This document shows positions 35,834 through 45,435 of a stretch of 64,000 bases of DNA, one piece after another. How positions within the stretch are numbered: position 1 is the stretch's first letter; each line of letters starts with the position of its first letter. The DNA comes from Aquibium sp. A9E412. Its GTDB lineage: Bacteria; Pseudomonadota; Alphaproteobacteria; Rhizobiales; Rhizobiaceae. The notes beneath the pieces were generated by a model. That model saw nothing but the letters and a program-made list of their open reading frames with translations. It was not told the DNA's origin and made no database searches. Location: contig NZ_JAOAOP010000003.1 of the NCBI RefSeq assembly GCF_030398335.1, forward strand, positions 124,001 through 188,000, written 5' to 3'. A program made the position numbers and the translations under genes.

Positions 35834-36136
35834 GGCGGACTCCGTCTCGTTTGAGCTCGTTCGTGGCTCAATGTAGCTACAATCGACCACGCGATCAAGG
35901 CGTCGTCCACAAGCCGGCCTGCCCTTCCCCGCGGCTGCGAGCCGCCCCGCGAAAACCGCCGCCGAACGGCGCAAAGCGCGCCGCGGCGCCGCGCAGCGGC
36001 AGCGCCGGCGGCCACGGTGCGGTGTCGCAATCGGAACATCGCTACGCCGATACGGGCTTGCCGTTGCCGGGAAGCTGCTGAATAATCCGGCCAGCGTAAT
36101 GTGCGGGCGACCGCCACCAAGGGGAGCGTGACCACG
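35834..36136. other. Divergent intergenic region, antitoxin / ABC transporter
   Basis: 303 bases. Apart from the antitoxin promoter at 35870-35898 and the GGGGAG ribosome site for the binding protein, I see no coding frame with a ribosome site, no strong dyad and no identifiable promoter for the transporter operon. Confidence 0.55.
35870..35898 (-). promoter_or_regulatory. Antitoxin promoter with operator palindrome
   Basis: Minus-strand -35 TTGATC (35898-35893), a 17-base spacer and -10 TACATT (35875-35870). The perfect palindrome TGTAGCTACA (35872-35881) overlaps the -10 and is the probable binding site of the ribbon-helix-helix antitoxin, i.e. conditional autorepression. Confidence 0.7.
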
Positions 36137-37729
36137 ATGTCGAAGGAACTGGAATTTCTGAGCCGCCGCGTCGCGAACGGGAAGATGAGCCGCCGCGACT
36201 TTCTCGGTCGCGCCGCCGCCCTCGGCGTCGCCGCCCCCTTCGCCAACACGCTGCTGGCCGGCGCGGCCGCCGCGCAGGGGCCGCAGAAGGGCGGCGCGCT
36301 GAAGATGGGCCTGGTCGGCGGCGAGTCGACCAACAGCCTCGATCCCGCCACCTGGCTCACCCAGGTGCCGCAGAACTTCGGCTCGACCTGGGGCGAGCTG
36401 CTCGTCATCCAGTCGCCCGAGGACGGCTCGCCGCAGCCGGTGCTCGCCGAATCCTGGGAGGCCTCGGACGACGCGGCCGAGTGGCGCTTCAAGATCCGCA
36501 GGGGCATCACCTTCCACAACGGCAAGGACCTGACCCCCGACGACGTGGTGCAGACGCTGCGCCGCCATTCCGACGAGAACACCAAGTCGGCGGCGCTCGG
36601 CGTGCTGACCGACATCGACGACCTGTCGACCGACGGCGACAACGTGGTCGTCAAGCTGAAGCGCGGCAACGCCGACCTGCCGCTGCTGCTGACCGACTAT
36701 CACCTGGTCATCCAGCCGAACGGCGGCATGGACGCGCCGGACGCCGGCATCGGCACCGGCCCCTACCGCGTCGAGGTCAACGAGCCCGGCGTGCGCCATG
36801 TCGGCGTGAAGTACGACGGCTACTGGCGCGACGAGGTGGGCCACGTCGATTCCGTCGAAGTCATCGTGATGAACGACAACACCGCGCGCACCGCCGCGCT
36901 GCAGTCGGGCCAGGTGCACATCATCAACCGCGTCGAGCCGAAGACGGTGGCGCTGCTCGGCCGCGCCCCCGGCGTGCGCATCGAGAGCGTGCCGTCGAAG
37001 GGCCACTACGTCTTCATCATGCACTGCAACACCGCGCCGTTCGACAACGCCGACCTGCGCATGGCGCTCAAGCTGGCGATCGACCGGCAGCAGATGATCG
37101 ACCAGATCCTGGTCGGCCACGCCTCGCTCGGCAACGACTTCCCGATCAACCAGGCCTACGCGCTCTATCCCGAGGGCATCGAGCAGCGTCAGTACGATCC
37201 CGACAAGGCGGCCTTCCACTACAAGAAGTCCGGGCATGACGGGCCGATCCTGCTGCGCACCTCGGACGTCGCCTTCCCCGGCGCCGTCGACGCCGCGCAG
37301 CTCTTCCAGCAGCAGGCCAAGGCCGCCGGCATCGACCTCACCATCCAGCGCGAGCCGGGCGACGGCTACTGGAGCGAGGTGTGGAACAAGCAGCCCTTCT
37401 CCGCCTCCTACTGGGGCGGCCGGCCGACGCAGGATTCGATGTACTCGACCGCCTACATCTCGAGCGCCGACTGGAACGACACGCGCTTCTTCCGCGACGA
37501 TTTCGACAAGCTGATCCTCGAGGCGCGCGCCGAGCTCGACAACGCCAAGCGCGCGGAGATGTACCGCGAGGCGGCGATGATGGTGCGCGACGACGGCGGG
37601 CTGATCCTGCCGATGTTCAACGACTTCATCGACGCCCGCCGCGAGGAGGTGAAGGGCTTCATCGCCGATCCCAACCACGAGACCTCCAACCTGCGTGCAG
37701 CGATCCGGGTGTGGCTCGACCAGGCCTGA
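36137..37729 (+). CDS. ABC transporter substrate-binding protein, peptide/opine/nickel family
   Basis: 530-residue SBP family 5 protein. The N-terminus has twin-Arg SRRDFLGRAAALGVAAPF and an AAAAQ cleavage site, indicating Tat export. The mature domain carries GGALKMGLVGGESTNSLDP, the family signature region VLAESWEASDDAAEWRFKIRRGITFHNG and KAAFHYKKSGHDGPI. First gene of a four-gene importer operon. GGGGAG precedes ATG 36137. The ligand cannot be deduced: family members take up di- and oligopeptides, opines, and some quaternary amines. Closeness to the carnitine genes is suggestive only. Confidence 0.93.
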   Translation: MSKELEFLSRRVANGKMSRRDFLGRAAALGVAAPFANTLLAGAAAAQGPQKGGALKMGLVGGESTNSLDPATWLTQVPQNFGSTWGELLVIQSPEDGSPQPVLAESWEASDDAAEWRFKIRRGITFHNGKDLTPDDVVQTLRRHSDENTKSAALGVLTDIDDLSTDGDNVVVKLKRGNADLPLLLTDYHLVIQPNGGMDAPDAGIGTGPYRVEVNEPGVRHVGVKYDGYWRDEVGHVDSVEVIVMNDNTARTAALQSGQVHIINRVEPKTVALLGRAPGVRIESVPSKGHYVFIMHCNTAPFDNADLRMALKLAIDRQQMIDQILVGHASLGNDFPINQAYALYPEGIEQRQYDPDKAAFHYKKSGHDGPILLRTSDVAFPGAVDAAQLFQQQAKAAGIDLTIQREPGDGYWSEVWNKQPFSASYWGGRPTQDSMYSTAYISSADWNDTRFFRDDFDKLILEARAELDNAKRAEMYREAAMMVRDDGGLILPMFNDFIDARREEVKGFIADPNHETSNLRAAIRVWLDQA

Positions 37730-37732
37730 TCG

Positions 37733-38704
37733 GTGAACGGTTCGGGAGGCTTGCCCGTCCTGCGGCTGATCGCCCAGCGCCTCGCGCTGGGCGTGCTGCT
37801 GCTGTTCGCCGTCTCCGTCCTGATCTTCGCCGGCACCGAGATCCTGCCCGGCGACGTGGCGCAGTCGATCCTCGGCCAGGCGGCCACGCCGCAGGCGCTG
37901 GAGAACCTGCGCGAGGAGATGGGCCTCAACCAGCCGGCGATCGTCCGCTACTTCCAGTGGCTCGGCGGCGTCTTGACCGGCGATCTCGGCACCGCGCTGT
38001 CCAACCGGCAGGACATCGCCGAATCGATCGGCCGGCGGCTCGGCAACACGCTGTTCCTCGCCTTCTGGGCGGCGGCGGTGTCGGTACCGCTCGCCATCCT
38101 GCTCGGGCTGCTCGCGGTGCGCTATCGCAACGGGCTGATCGACAAGGCGATCTCCGGCACCGCGCTGGCCTCGACCTCGCTGCCGGAGTTCTTCATCGGC
38201 TACGTGCTGATCTTCTTCTTCGCGGTGAAGCTCGGCTGGTTCCCCAGCGTCTCGACCGTCTATGACGGCATGCCCTTCGTCGACCGCATGCGCGGCATCG
38301 CGCTGCCGGCCGCCGCCCTCACCCTGGTGGTGCTGGCGCACATGATGCGCATGACGCGCGCGGCGATCCTCAACGTCATGCAGTCGGCCTACATCGAGAC
38401 GGCCGAGCTCAAGGGCCTGTCGCAGTTCGACATCATCCGCCGCCACGCCCTGCCCAACGCCATCGCGCCGATCGTCAACGTCGTCATGCTCAACCTGGCC
38501 TTCCTGGTGGTCGGCGTCGTCGTGGTCGAGGTGATCTTCGTCTATCCCGGCATGGGCCAGTATCTGGTCGACCACGTGTCGAAGCGCGACGTGCCGGTGG
38601 TGCAGGCCGTCGGCCTGATCTTCGCCACCGTCTACATCGTGCTCAACATGATCGCCGACATCGCCGCCATCCTCGCCAACCCGCGCCTGCGGCATCCGCG
38701 ATGA
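37733..38704 (+). CDS. ABC transporter permease (DppB type)
   Basis: 323-residue membrane protein with six helices and the DppB pattern: long first periplasmic loop (GTEILPGDVAQSILGQAATP) and the EAA loop TAELKGLSQFDIIRRHALPNAIAPI that contacts the ATPase. It starts with GTG 37733, three bases past the binding-protein stop; GGGAGG at 37744 lies inside the gene, so an initiation slightly downstream is possible. Confidence 0.92.
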   Translation: MNGSGGLPVLRLIAQRLALGVLLLFAVSVLIFAGTEILPGDVAQSILGQAATPQALENLREEMGLNQPAIVRYFQWLGGVLTGDLGTALSNRQDIAESIGRRLGNTLFLAFWAAAVSVPLAILLGLLAVRYRNGLIDKAISGTALASTSLPEFFIGYVLIFFFAVKLGWFPSVSTVYDGMPFVDRMRGIALPAAALTLVVLAHMMRMTRAAILNVMQSAYIETAELKGLSQFDIIRRHALPNAIAPIVNVVMLNLAFLVVGVVVVEVIFVYPGMGQYLVDHVSKRDVPVVQAVGLIFATVYIVLNMIADIAAILANPRLRHPR

Positions 38705-38713
38705 GGCCGGGCC

Positions 38714-39544
38714 ATGCTTGACCTTCGCCGCATCCCGATCGCGGCCCTCGTCGGGCTGGTGCTGTCGACGCTGTTCCTGCTGACGGCGGTCTTCGCGCCG
38801 CTGATCGCGCCCTACGGCATGGCCGAGATCGTCGGCGACGTGTGGGAGCCGTTCTCCGCCGAGCACTGGCTCGGCACCGACAACATCGGCCGCGATCTCC
38901 TGTCGCGGATGATCTACGGCGCCCGCGTGACGATCTTCATCGCCGGGCTGGCGACGGTGCTGTCCTTCACCATGGGCTCGATCCTCGGCTTCACCGCGGC
39001 GGTGGTCGGCGGCTGGTTCGACACGCTGATGTCGCGCTTCGTCGACCTCCTGATGTCGATCCCCACGCTGATCTTCGGCCTCGTCGTCCTGTCGGTGCTG
39101 CCGTCGACGATCATCACGCTGATCCTCGTCATGGGACTGCTCGATTCGACGCGCGTCTACCGGCTGTCGCGCGCGGTCGCCGCCGACATCAACGTGATGG
39201 AGTTCGTCGAGGCCGCGCGGCTGCGCGGCGAGGGGCGCGGCTGGATCATCTTCCGCGAGATCCTGCCCAACGCGCTGTCGCCGCTCGTCGCCGAGCTCGG
39301 CCTGCGCTTCATCTTCGCCGTCCTGTTCCTGTCGGCGCTGTCGTTCCTCGGCCTCGGCGTGCAGCCGCCGGAGGCCGACTGGGGCGGCATGGTCAAGGAG
39401 AACAAGGACGGCATCGTGTTCGGCATTCCCGCCGCGCTGATCCCGGCCGGCGCCATCGCCGCGCTCGCCATCTCCGTCAACCTGGTGGCCGACTGGATCC
39501 TCAACCGCACCACGGACCTGAAGGGAGGCCGCGGCAATGTCTGA
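38714..39544 (+). CDS. ABC transporter permease (DppC type)
   Basis: 276-residue partner permease with six helices; its EAA loop reads EAARLRGEGRGWIIFREILPNALSPL, and the N-terminal HWLGTDNIGRDLLSRMIYGARVT is the DppC signature. It begins nine bases after the DppB-type gene and overlaps the ATPase gene by eight bases. Confidence 0.93.
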   Translation: MLDLRRIPIAALVGLVLSTLFLLTAVFAPLIAPYGMAEIVGDVWEPFSAEHWLGTDNIGRDLLSRMIYGARVTIFIAGLATVLSFTMGSILGFTAAVVGGWFDTLMSRFVDLLMSIPTLIFGLVVLSVLPSTIITLILVMGLLDSTRVYRLSRAVAADINVMEFVEAARLRGEGRGWIIFREILPNALSPLVAELGLRFIFAVLFLSALSFLGLGVQPPEADWGGMVKENKDGIVFGIPAALIPAGAIAALAISVNLVADWILNRTTDLKGGRGNV

Positions 39545-41210
39545 GACCGCGACCGCGCGCGCGCCGGCGAGCGGCGGCGACGACGCGCTGCTCGACATCC
39601 GCAACCTGCGCATCGAGGCGACCGTCTATCCGCCGGGCGAGGACCCGCACGACATCGTCATCGTCGACGACGTGTCGCTCGCCCTGCGGCGCGGCCGGGT
39701 GCTCGGCCTGATCGGCGAATCGGGCGCCGGCAAGTCGACCATCGGGCTCGCCGCCATGGGCTACGGCCGCGGCGGCGTGCGGCTGACCGGCGGCGAGGTT
39801 GTGCTCAACGGCCGCGACATCCGCCGGCTCGGCGTGCGCGGCCTGCGCGCGCTGCGCGGCCGCGAGGTTTGCTACGTCGCGCAGTCGGCGGCGGCCGCCT
39901 TCAACCCCGCCCACCGGCTGATGGACCAGGTGGTCGAGGCCACGCTCGAGCACGGCGTGGCGTCGCGGCGCGAGGCGGAGGAGCGTGCCGTCGCGCTGTT
40001 CGCCCGCCTCGGCCTGCCGGACCCCGAGAGCTTCGGCCGGCGCTTCCCGCACCAGGTCTCCGGCGGCCAGCTGCAGCGCGCCATGACGGCGATGGCGCTG
40101 TGCCCGCAGCCCGACCTGATCGTCTTCGACGAGCCGACCACGGCGCTCGACGTGACGACGCAGATCGACGTGCTGGCCGCCATCAAGGACGCCATTCGCG
40201 ACACCGACGTCGCCGCCCTCTACATCACCCACGACCTTGCGGTGGTGGCGCAGGTCTCCGACGAGATCATGGTGCTGCGCCACGGCAAGATGGTCGAGCA
40301 CGGCGAGACGCGGCAGATCATCGAGGCGCCGCGTGAGGACTACACCCGCGCGCTGGTCTCGGTGCGCTCGATCCGCCACGAGGAGAAGCGGCCGACGCCC
40401 GAGCCGGTGCTCACCGCCGAGCGCATCACCGCCGCCTATGCCGGCTCGCTGAAGGTGCTGGAGGACGTCTCGGTCGCCGTCCATCCCGGCCAGACGCTGG
40501 CCGTGGTCGGCGAATCGGGCTCCGGCAAGTCGACGCTGGCGCGCGTCATCACCGGCCTGCTGCCGCCGATCGAGGGCACGATCACCTTTGCCGGGCGCAC
40601 GCTGCCGCCGGCGCTGGCGCAGCGCGGCCGCGAGGACCTGCGCGAGCTGCAGATGATCTACCAGATGGCCGACGTGGCGATGAACCCGCGCCAGACGGTG
40701 CGCACCATCATCGGCCGGCCGCTCGAGTTCTATTTCGGCATGCGCGGCGCCGAGCGCGACCGCCGCGTCGCCGAGCTGCTCGACCAGATCGAGATGGGCG
40801 ACGGCTTCGCCGAGCGCTATCCGGCCGAGCTCTCCGGCGGCCAGAAGCAGCGCGTGTGCATCGCCCGCGCGCTCGCCGCCAAGCCCTCGCTCATCATCTG
40901 CGACGAGGTGACGAGCGCGCTCGACCCGCTGGTCGCCGACGGCATCCTCAAGCTTCTGCTCGAGCTGCAGAAGCAGCAGGACGTCGCCTATCTGTTCATC
41001 ACCCACGACCTGGCGACGGTGCGCGCCATCGCCGATTCCATCGCCGTGATGTTCCAGGGCAAGGTGGTGCGCTACGGCACCAAGACCGAGGTGCTGTCGC
41101 CGCCCTTCGACGACTACACCGATCTGCTTCTGTCCTCGGTGCCGGAGATGCAGGTCGGCTGGCTGGAAAAGGCGATCGAGAGCCGGCGCATGGAGGCGGC
41201 CGGCCACTGA
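39537..41210 (+). CDS. ABC transporter, fused double ATP-binding protein (DppD-DppF type)
   Basis: 557 residues holding both nucleotide-binding domains. Domain 1: Walker A GLIGESGAGKST, signature VSGGQLQRAM, Walker B LIVFDEPT. Domain 2 (from about 285): [35 protein letters not shown]. All catalytic motifs are intact. The ATG overlaps the permease gene by eight bases. It ends 21 bases from the convergent caiD-like gene. Confidence 0.94.
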   Translation: MSETATARAPASGGDDALLDIRNLRIEATVYPPGEDPHDIVIVDDVSLALRRGRVLGLIGESGAGKSTIGLAAMGYGRGGVRLTGGEVVLNGRDIRRLGVRGLRALRGREVCYVAQSAAAAFNPAHRLMDQVVEATLEHGVASRREAEERAVALFARLGLPDPESFGRRFPHQVSGGQLQRAMTAMALCPQPDLIVFDEPTTALDVTTQIDVLAAIKDAIRDTDVAALYITHDLAVVAQVSDEIMVLRHGKMVEHGETRQIIEAPREDYTRALVSVRSIRHEEKRPTPEPVLTAERITAAYAGSLKVLEDVSVAVHPGQTLAVVGESGSGKSTLARVITGLLPPIEGTITFAGRTLPPALAQRGREDLRELQMIYQMADVAMNPRQTVRTIIGRPLEFYFGMRGAERDRRVAELLDQIEMGDGFAERYPAELSGGQKQRVCIARALAAKPSLIICDEVTSALDPLVADGILKLLLELQKQQDVAYLFITHDLATVRAIADSIAVMFQGKVVRYGTKTEVLSPPFDDYTDLLLSSVPEMQVGWLEKAIESRRMEAAGH

Positions 41211-41231
41211 GCCGGCCCGCGCGCTGGCGCG

Positions 41232-42014
41232 CTACCGCCCCTTCCACACCGGATCGCGCTTTTCCGCGAAGGCGCGGAAGCCCTCCTGGTTGTCCTCCGA
41301 GGCGTAGAGCCGGTCGACGGTCGCGAATTTGCGCCGGTTGATCCGGTTCATCGCGTCCTGGAAGCTCATCGCCTCGGCCTCGCGCGCCACCTCCTTGATG
41401 GCGGCGAAGACGAGCGGCGGCCCGGAGGCAAGCAGCCGTGCCACCTCCCACACGCGCGCCTCGAGCCGGTCGGCCGGCAGCACCTCGTTGACCACGCCCC
41501 AGCGCTGCGCCTCGGCCGCATCCATCCAGCGGCCGGTGAGAAGCAGGTCCATCGCCACATGGTAGGGCATGCGCTTGGGCAGCTTGACGGTCGCCGCGTC
41601 GGCCAGCGTGCCGGCGCGGATCTCCGGCAGCGCGAAGGTGGCGTGCTCGGCGGCGTAGATCAGGTCGCACGACAGCGCCAGCTCGAAGCCGCCGCCCACC
41701 GCCATGCCGTCGACGGCGGCGATCACCGGCTTGTTCATGCCGATCAGCTCCTGCAGGCCGCCGAAGCCGCCGACGCCGTAGTCGCCGTCGACCGCGTCGC
41801 CGCCGGCCGCCGCCTTGAGGTCCCAGCCGGCCGAGAAGAACTTGTCGCCGGCCGTGCGCAGCACCGCCACGCGCAGCGCCTCGTCGTCGCGGAAGGCGCG
41901 GAAGGTCTCGCCCATCGCGCGCGAGGTCGCCAGATCGATGGCGTTGGCCTTCGGCCGGTCGAGCGTCACCTCGAGAATGGCGCCCTCGCGCCGGGTGCGG
42001 ATCACGTCGGACAT
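41232..42014 (-). CDS. caiD: Carnitinyl-CoA dehydratase / crotonobetainyl-CoA hydratase (CaiD-like)
   Basis: 260-residue crotonase. It shares long blocks with E. coli CaiD as I recall it: TLDRPKANAID, KFFSAGWDLKAAA, GGFGGLQEL, GGGFELALSCDLIYAA, TFALPEIRAG, RWGVVNEV, and the C-terminus FAEKRDPVWKGR. The oxyanion-hole Gly are in AGWDLK and GGGFEL. It interconverts crotonobetainyl-CoA and L-carnitinyl-CoA. GGAGGAAAGCGAC precedes ATG 42014. Last gene of the carnitine operon (27 bases after the ligase). The C-terminal similarity to CaiD is stronger than expected for a generic enoyl-CoA hydratase. Confidence 0.88.
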   Translation of the reverse strand: MSDVIRTRREGAILEVTLDRPKANAIDLATSRAMGETFRAFRDDEALRVAVLRTAGDKFFSAGWDLKAAAGGDAVDGDYGVGGFGGLQELIGMNKPVIAAVDGMAVGGGFELALSCDLIYAAEHATFALPEIRAGTLADAATVKLPKRMPYHVAMDLLLTGRWMDAAEAQRWGVVNEVLPADRLEARVWEVARLLASGPPLVFAAIKEVAREAEAMSFQDAMNRINRRKFATVDRLYASEDNQEGFRAFAEKRDPVWKGR

Positions 42015-42041
42015 GTCGCTTTCCTCCAATTGACCAGAGCC

Positions 42042-44159
42042 TTACCCGCGTTCGGCCGCCGCCGCGAGCGGAGCCGCGGACGGCTCGACCCCTTCGAAGC
42101 GGCCGACCATCAGGGCGTCGGCGACGACCGCGCCCGCGCCGGCCCGGCGCACGATCAGCGGATTGACGTCGAGCTCGTCGAGCCGTCCGGCCTGGTCGAC
42201 GGCGAAACCGGCGATGGCGGCGATCGCGTCGACCGCCGCCGCCACGTCGCCCCTCGGCCGGCCGCGATAGCCGTCGAGCAGCGCGAACAGCTTCAGCCCG
42301 CCGAGCGCGTCCTCGATCGCGGCGCGCGTGGCCGGCAGCAGCAGCGTCGCCGTGTCGCCGAGGAGCTCGACCAGAATGCCGCCGGTGCCGAGCGTCAGCA
42401 CCGGCCCGAACACCGGGTCGCGCGTCACGCCGACGATCAGCTCCGCGACGCCGTCTTCCACCATGCGCTCGACGAGCAGGCCGTCGCCGAGCGGCAGCAG
42501 CGCCGCGGCCGCCGCGGCGACGGACGCCGCATCGCCGAGCCCGAGCCGCACGCCGCCGCGCTCCGACTTGTGGGAGAGCCCGAGCGCCTTGACCGCGACC
42601 GGAAAGCCGAGCGCCGCGGCCGCGGCCTGCGCCTCGCCCGCCGTTGCCGCGACCCGGCCGGCCGGCACCGGCAGGCCGCCGGCGGCGAGCCGCGCCTTGG
42701 CCTCCGCCTCGCCCAGCGTGCGCGGTGCCGCCGCCGGGTTGGACGCGACGGACGTCGTCACCGGCGCCGCCGGCGCGGCGCGCCAGGCCGCGCCGATGGC
42801 GGCGGCCGCCTCGGCCGCCTCGAGCGCCTCGGCGACGCCCATCAGCGGCGCCACGCCGCGCGCCGCCAGGCGTTCGGCGGCCGCTTCCGGCAGGTTCTCC
42901 GCCATGGTCGCCACCACCGCGCCGCGCGCCCCGGTGGCGGCCAGCGCGTCGGCGAAGGCGTCGGCGGTCGGCCACCAGTCGTCGTCGGCGCAGCGGTCGG
43001 CGCGCGGGAAATCGAGCACCAGCAGGTTGAGGTCGAAGCCGCCGGCCAGCATGGCCGAAAAGGTGGCGGTGAGCGCCGGCCGGTCGTTCCAGATGAAGGT
43101 GTGGTAGTCGAGCGGGTTGGCGACGGCGACGAGCGGCGACAGCGTCGCCTTGATCGCCGCCCGATGCGCCGCGTCGAGCGCCGGAAAGCCGACCGCGCGG
43201 CCGGCCGCCGCATCGGCCATCAGCGAGGCCTCGCCGCCCGAGCAGCTCATCGACGACAGCCGCGGCCCGGCGAGCGGGCCGCCCGCATGCAAGAGCTTCA
43301 GCGTTTCGAGCAGCGCCGGGACCGAGCCGACGCGGGCGATGCCGAGCCGGCGCAGGAAGGCGTCGGCGGCCGCGTCGGAACCGGCCAGCGAGGCGGTGTG
43401 CGACAGCGCCGCCGTGCGCGCCTGCTCCGAGCGGCCGGCCTTGAAGGCGACCACCGGCTTGCCGAGCGCGCGGGCGCGCGCGGCCAGCCGCTCGAAGCCG
43501 GCCACCGAATCGAAGCCCTCGACGTGCAGCCCCAGCGCGCTGACGCGCGGATCCTCGACGAGGCCGAGCGCCATCTCCGACAGGCCGGTCTGCGCCTGGT
43601 TGCCCGCCGTCATCACATGGGCGAGCGGCAGGCCGCGACGCTGCATCGTCAGGTTGATGGCGATGTTGGAGGACTGGGTGAGGATGGCGACGCCGCGGCC
43701 GCCGGCGTCGAGCCGCCGGCCGCCGTGCTGGTCGGGCCACAACAGCGCGCCGTCGGCATAGTTGATGAGGCCGTAGCAGTTGGGCCCGACGATCGGCATC
43801 GGCCCGGCCGCCGCGACCAGCGCCGCCTGCAGCGCCGCCCCCTCGGCATCGTCGGCGCCGGCCTCGGCGAAACCCGACGCGTAGCACACCGCGCCGCCGG
43901 TGCCGCGCGCGGCGAGCGCGCGCACGATGTCGACGGTCAGATGCCGGTTGACGCCGACGAAGGCGGCGTCCGGCGCCTCCGGCAGTGCGTCGACCGAGCG
44001 GTAGGCCGGCAGCCCGGCGACGGTCTCGCGGCTCGGATGGACCGGCCAGATGGCGCCGGAGAAGCCCATCTTGCGCGACTGTTCGATCACGGCCGCCGCC
44101 TGCGCGCCGCCGAAGACGGCGATCGAGCGCGGCCGGAAAAGACGCTCGAGCCGGCTCAC
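42042..44159 (-). CDS. ADP-forming acyl-CoA ligase (acetate-CoA ligase family)
   Basis: 705 residues. Residues 1-~460 are the alpha part: CoA-binding RPRSIAVFGG, two ligase-CoA domains with GPNCYGLINYADG and the phosphorylatable His in ALSHTASLAGSD. The rest is the beta part, an ATP-grasp domain: EAEAKARLAAGGLPVP, FPVAVKALGLSHKSERGGVRLGL, GTGGILVELLGD, LDELDVNPLIV. It would activate a carboxylic acid with CoA, ATP giving ADP plus phosphate. In this operon the natural candidate is gamma-butyrobetaine or crotonobetaine, the role of the unrelated AMP-forming CaiC elsewhere. That substrate is inferred from neighbours. Starts with GTG 44159 after GAGGGGG. Confidence 0.85.
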   Translation of the reverse strand: MSRLERLFRPRSIAVFGGAQAAAVIEQSRKMGFSGAIWPVHPSRETVAGLPAYRSVDALPEAPDAAFVGVNRHLTVDIVRALAARGTGGAVCYASGFAEAGADDAEGAALQAALVAAAGPMPIVGPNCYGLINYADGALLWPDQHGGRRLDAGGRGVAILTQSSNIAINLTMQRRGLPLAHVMTAGNQAQTGLSEMALGLVEDPRVSALGLHVEGFDSVAGFERLAARARALGKPVVAFKAGRSEQARTAALSHTASLAGSDAAADAFLRRLGIARVGSVPALLETLKLLHAGGPLAGPRLSSMSCSGGEASLMADAAAGRAVGFPALDAAHRAAIKATLSPLVAVANPLDYHTFIWNDRPALTATFSAMLAGGFDLNLLVLDFPRADRCADDDWWPTADAFADALAATGARGAVVATMAENLPEAAAERLAARGVAPLMGVAEALEAAEAAAAIGAAWRAAPAAPVTTSVASNPAAAPRTLGEAEAKARLAAGGLPVPAGRVAATAGEAQAAAAALGFPVAVKALGLSHKSERGGVRLGLGDAASVAAAAAALLPLGDGLLVERMVEDGVAELIVGVTRDPVFGPVLTLGTGGILVELLGDTATLLLPATRAAIEDALGGLKLFALLDGYRGRPRGDVAAAVDAIAAIAGFAVDQAGRLDELDVNPLIVRRAGAGAVVADALMVGRFEGVEPSAAPLAAAAERG

Positions 44160-44265
44160 CGGCCGCCCCCTCTGGCCCGCAACCGCCGCGCGGCGCGCGG
44201 CAGGTCCGCGTGCGCCGCACCCGGCGCCCGCCCCTGCAACCGACCGAACGCCGCCATCGCCCGCC

Positions 44266-45429
44266 TCACGCGCCGAGCGGGCGCAGCAGCGCGCGGGAGA
44301 TGATGTGGCGCTGGATCTCGCTGGTGCCTTCCCAGATGCGCTCGACGCGCGCGTCGCGCCAGATGCGCTCGAGCGGCAGTTCGTCCATCAGCCCCATGCC
44401 GCCATGGATCTGGATCGCCTCGTCGGCCACCATGGCGAGCATCTCGGTCGCCTTCAGCTTGGCCATCGCCATGTCGGAATCGGTGACCGTGCCCTGGTCG
44501 TACTTCCAGCCGGCCTCGAGCGTCAGGAGCTCGGCCGCCTTGAGCTCGGTGGCCATGTCGGCGAGCTTGAAGGAGACGCCCTGGAAGCGGCCGATCGGCT
44601 GGCCGAACTGGCGCCGCGCCGCCGCCCATTCGATGGCGTGGCCGAGCGCCCGCTCGGCGCGGCCGAGCGAGGTGGCGGCGACCTGCAGCCGCGTCGCGCC
44701 GAGCCATTCGTTGGCCACCTCGAAGCCCTTGCCGACCTCGCCCAGCACCTGCGCGTCGGGCACCCGGCAGTCGTCGAACTCGAGCACCGCGTTGGTGTAG
44801 CCGCGATGCGAGACGTTGCCGTAGCCCTCGCGCACGGTGAAGCCGGGCGTGCCCTTGTCGACCAGGAAGGCGGTGATCTGCTTGCGCTTGCCGCGCGGCC
44901 CGTCCTCCTCGCCGGTCGCCATGAAGGCGATGACGAAGCCGGCGATGTCGGCATGGCTGATGAAGTGCTTGGTGCCGTTGAGCACCCAGTCGCCGCCCTT
45001 GCGCACGGCGCTCGCCGCCATGCCGCGCAGGTCGGAACCGGCACCGGGCTCCGTCATCGCCAGGCAGTCCCAGGTCTCGCCGCGCATGCACGGCATCAGG
45101 TAGCGCTCGCGCTGCGCGGGCGTGCCGGCGAGCAGGATGTTGGAGGGCCGCGCCACGCAGGTCCAGTGCAGCGCGTAGTTGGCGCGGCCGAGCTCCTTTT
45201 CGTAGAGCAGCCAGGTCAGCGTATCGAGGCCGGCGCCGCCGACCTCCTCGGGCATGTTGGCGGCGTAGAGGCCGGCGGCCATCGCCTTGGCCTTGATCTC
45301 CTCGATCAGCGCGCGCTCGAGCCGGCCGGTCCGCTCGACCTCGCGCTCGTGCGGATAGAGCTCGTTCTCGACGAAGGCGCGCGTCGTGGCGACGATGGCG
45401 CGCTGTTCCTCGGTCAGGGCGAAATCCAT
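44266..45429 (-). CDS. Acyl-CoA dehydrogenase, probable gamma-butyrobetainyl-CoA dehydrogenase
   Basis: 387-residue FAD acyl-CoA dehydrogenase. FAD/substrate blocks: CLAMTEPGAGSDLRGMAA, HFISHADIAGF, RRQFGQPIGRFQGVSFKLADM, IHGGMGLMDELPLERIWRD and ARVERIWEGTSEIQRHII, where the Glu of WEGTSE is the catalytic base. It would form the double bond of crotonobetainyl-CoA for CaiD hydration. It lies six bases behind carnitine dehydrogenase; a 106-base gap without features separates it from the ligase gene. The specific substrate is inferred from context. Confidence 0.88.
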   Translation of the reverse strand: MDFALTEEQRAIVATTRAFVENELYPHEREVERTGRLERALIEEIKAKAMAAGLYAANMPEEVGGAGLDTLTWLLYEKELGRANYALHWTCVARPSNILLAGTPAQRERYLMPCMRGETWDCLAMTEPGAGSDLRGMAASAVRKGGDWVLNGTKHFISHADIAGFVIAFMATGEEDGPRGKRKQITAFLVDKGTPGFTVREGYGNVSHRGYTNAVLEFDDCRVPDAQVLGEVGKGFEVANEWLGATRLQVAATSLGRAERALGHAIEWAAARRQFGQPIGRFQGVSFKLADMATELKAAELLTLEAGWKYDQGTVTDSDMAMAKLKATEMLAMVADEAIQIHGGMGLMDELPLERIWRDARVERIWEGTSEIQRHIISRALLRPLGA

Positions 45430-45435
45430 GGCCCG

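Noticed and set aside
35576-39613. A 1345-residue open frame on the minus strand across the ABC transporter
   Set aside because: Antisense of the transporter genes; low-complexity His/Arg/Asp composition. Only the last 85 codons (RelB-like antitoxin) are a real gene.
41215-41232. Terminator between the ABC operon and caiD
   Set aside because: Only a 5-bp stem (GCGCG-CTGG-CGCGC) without T tract; common by chance at this GC content.
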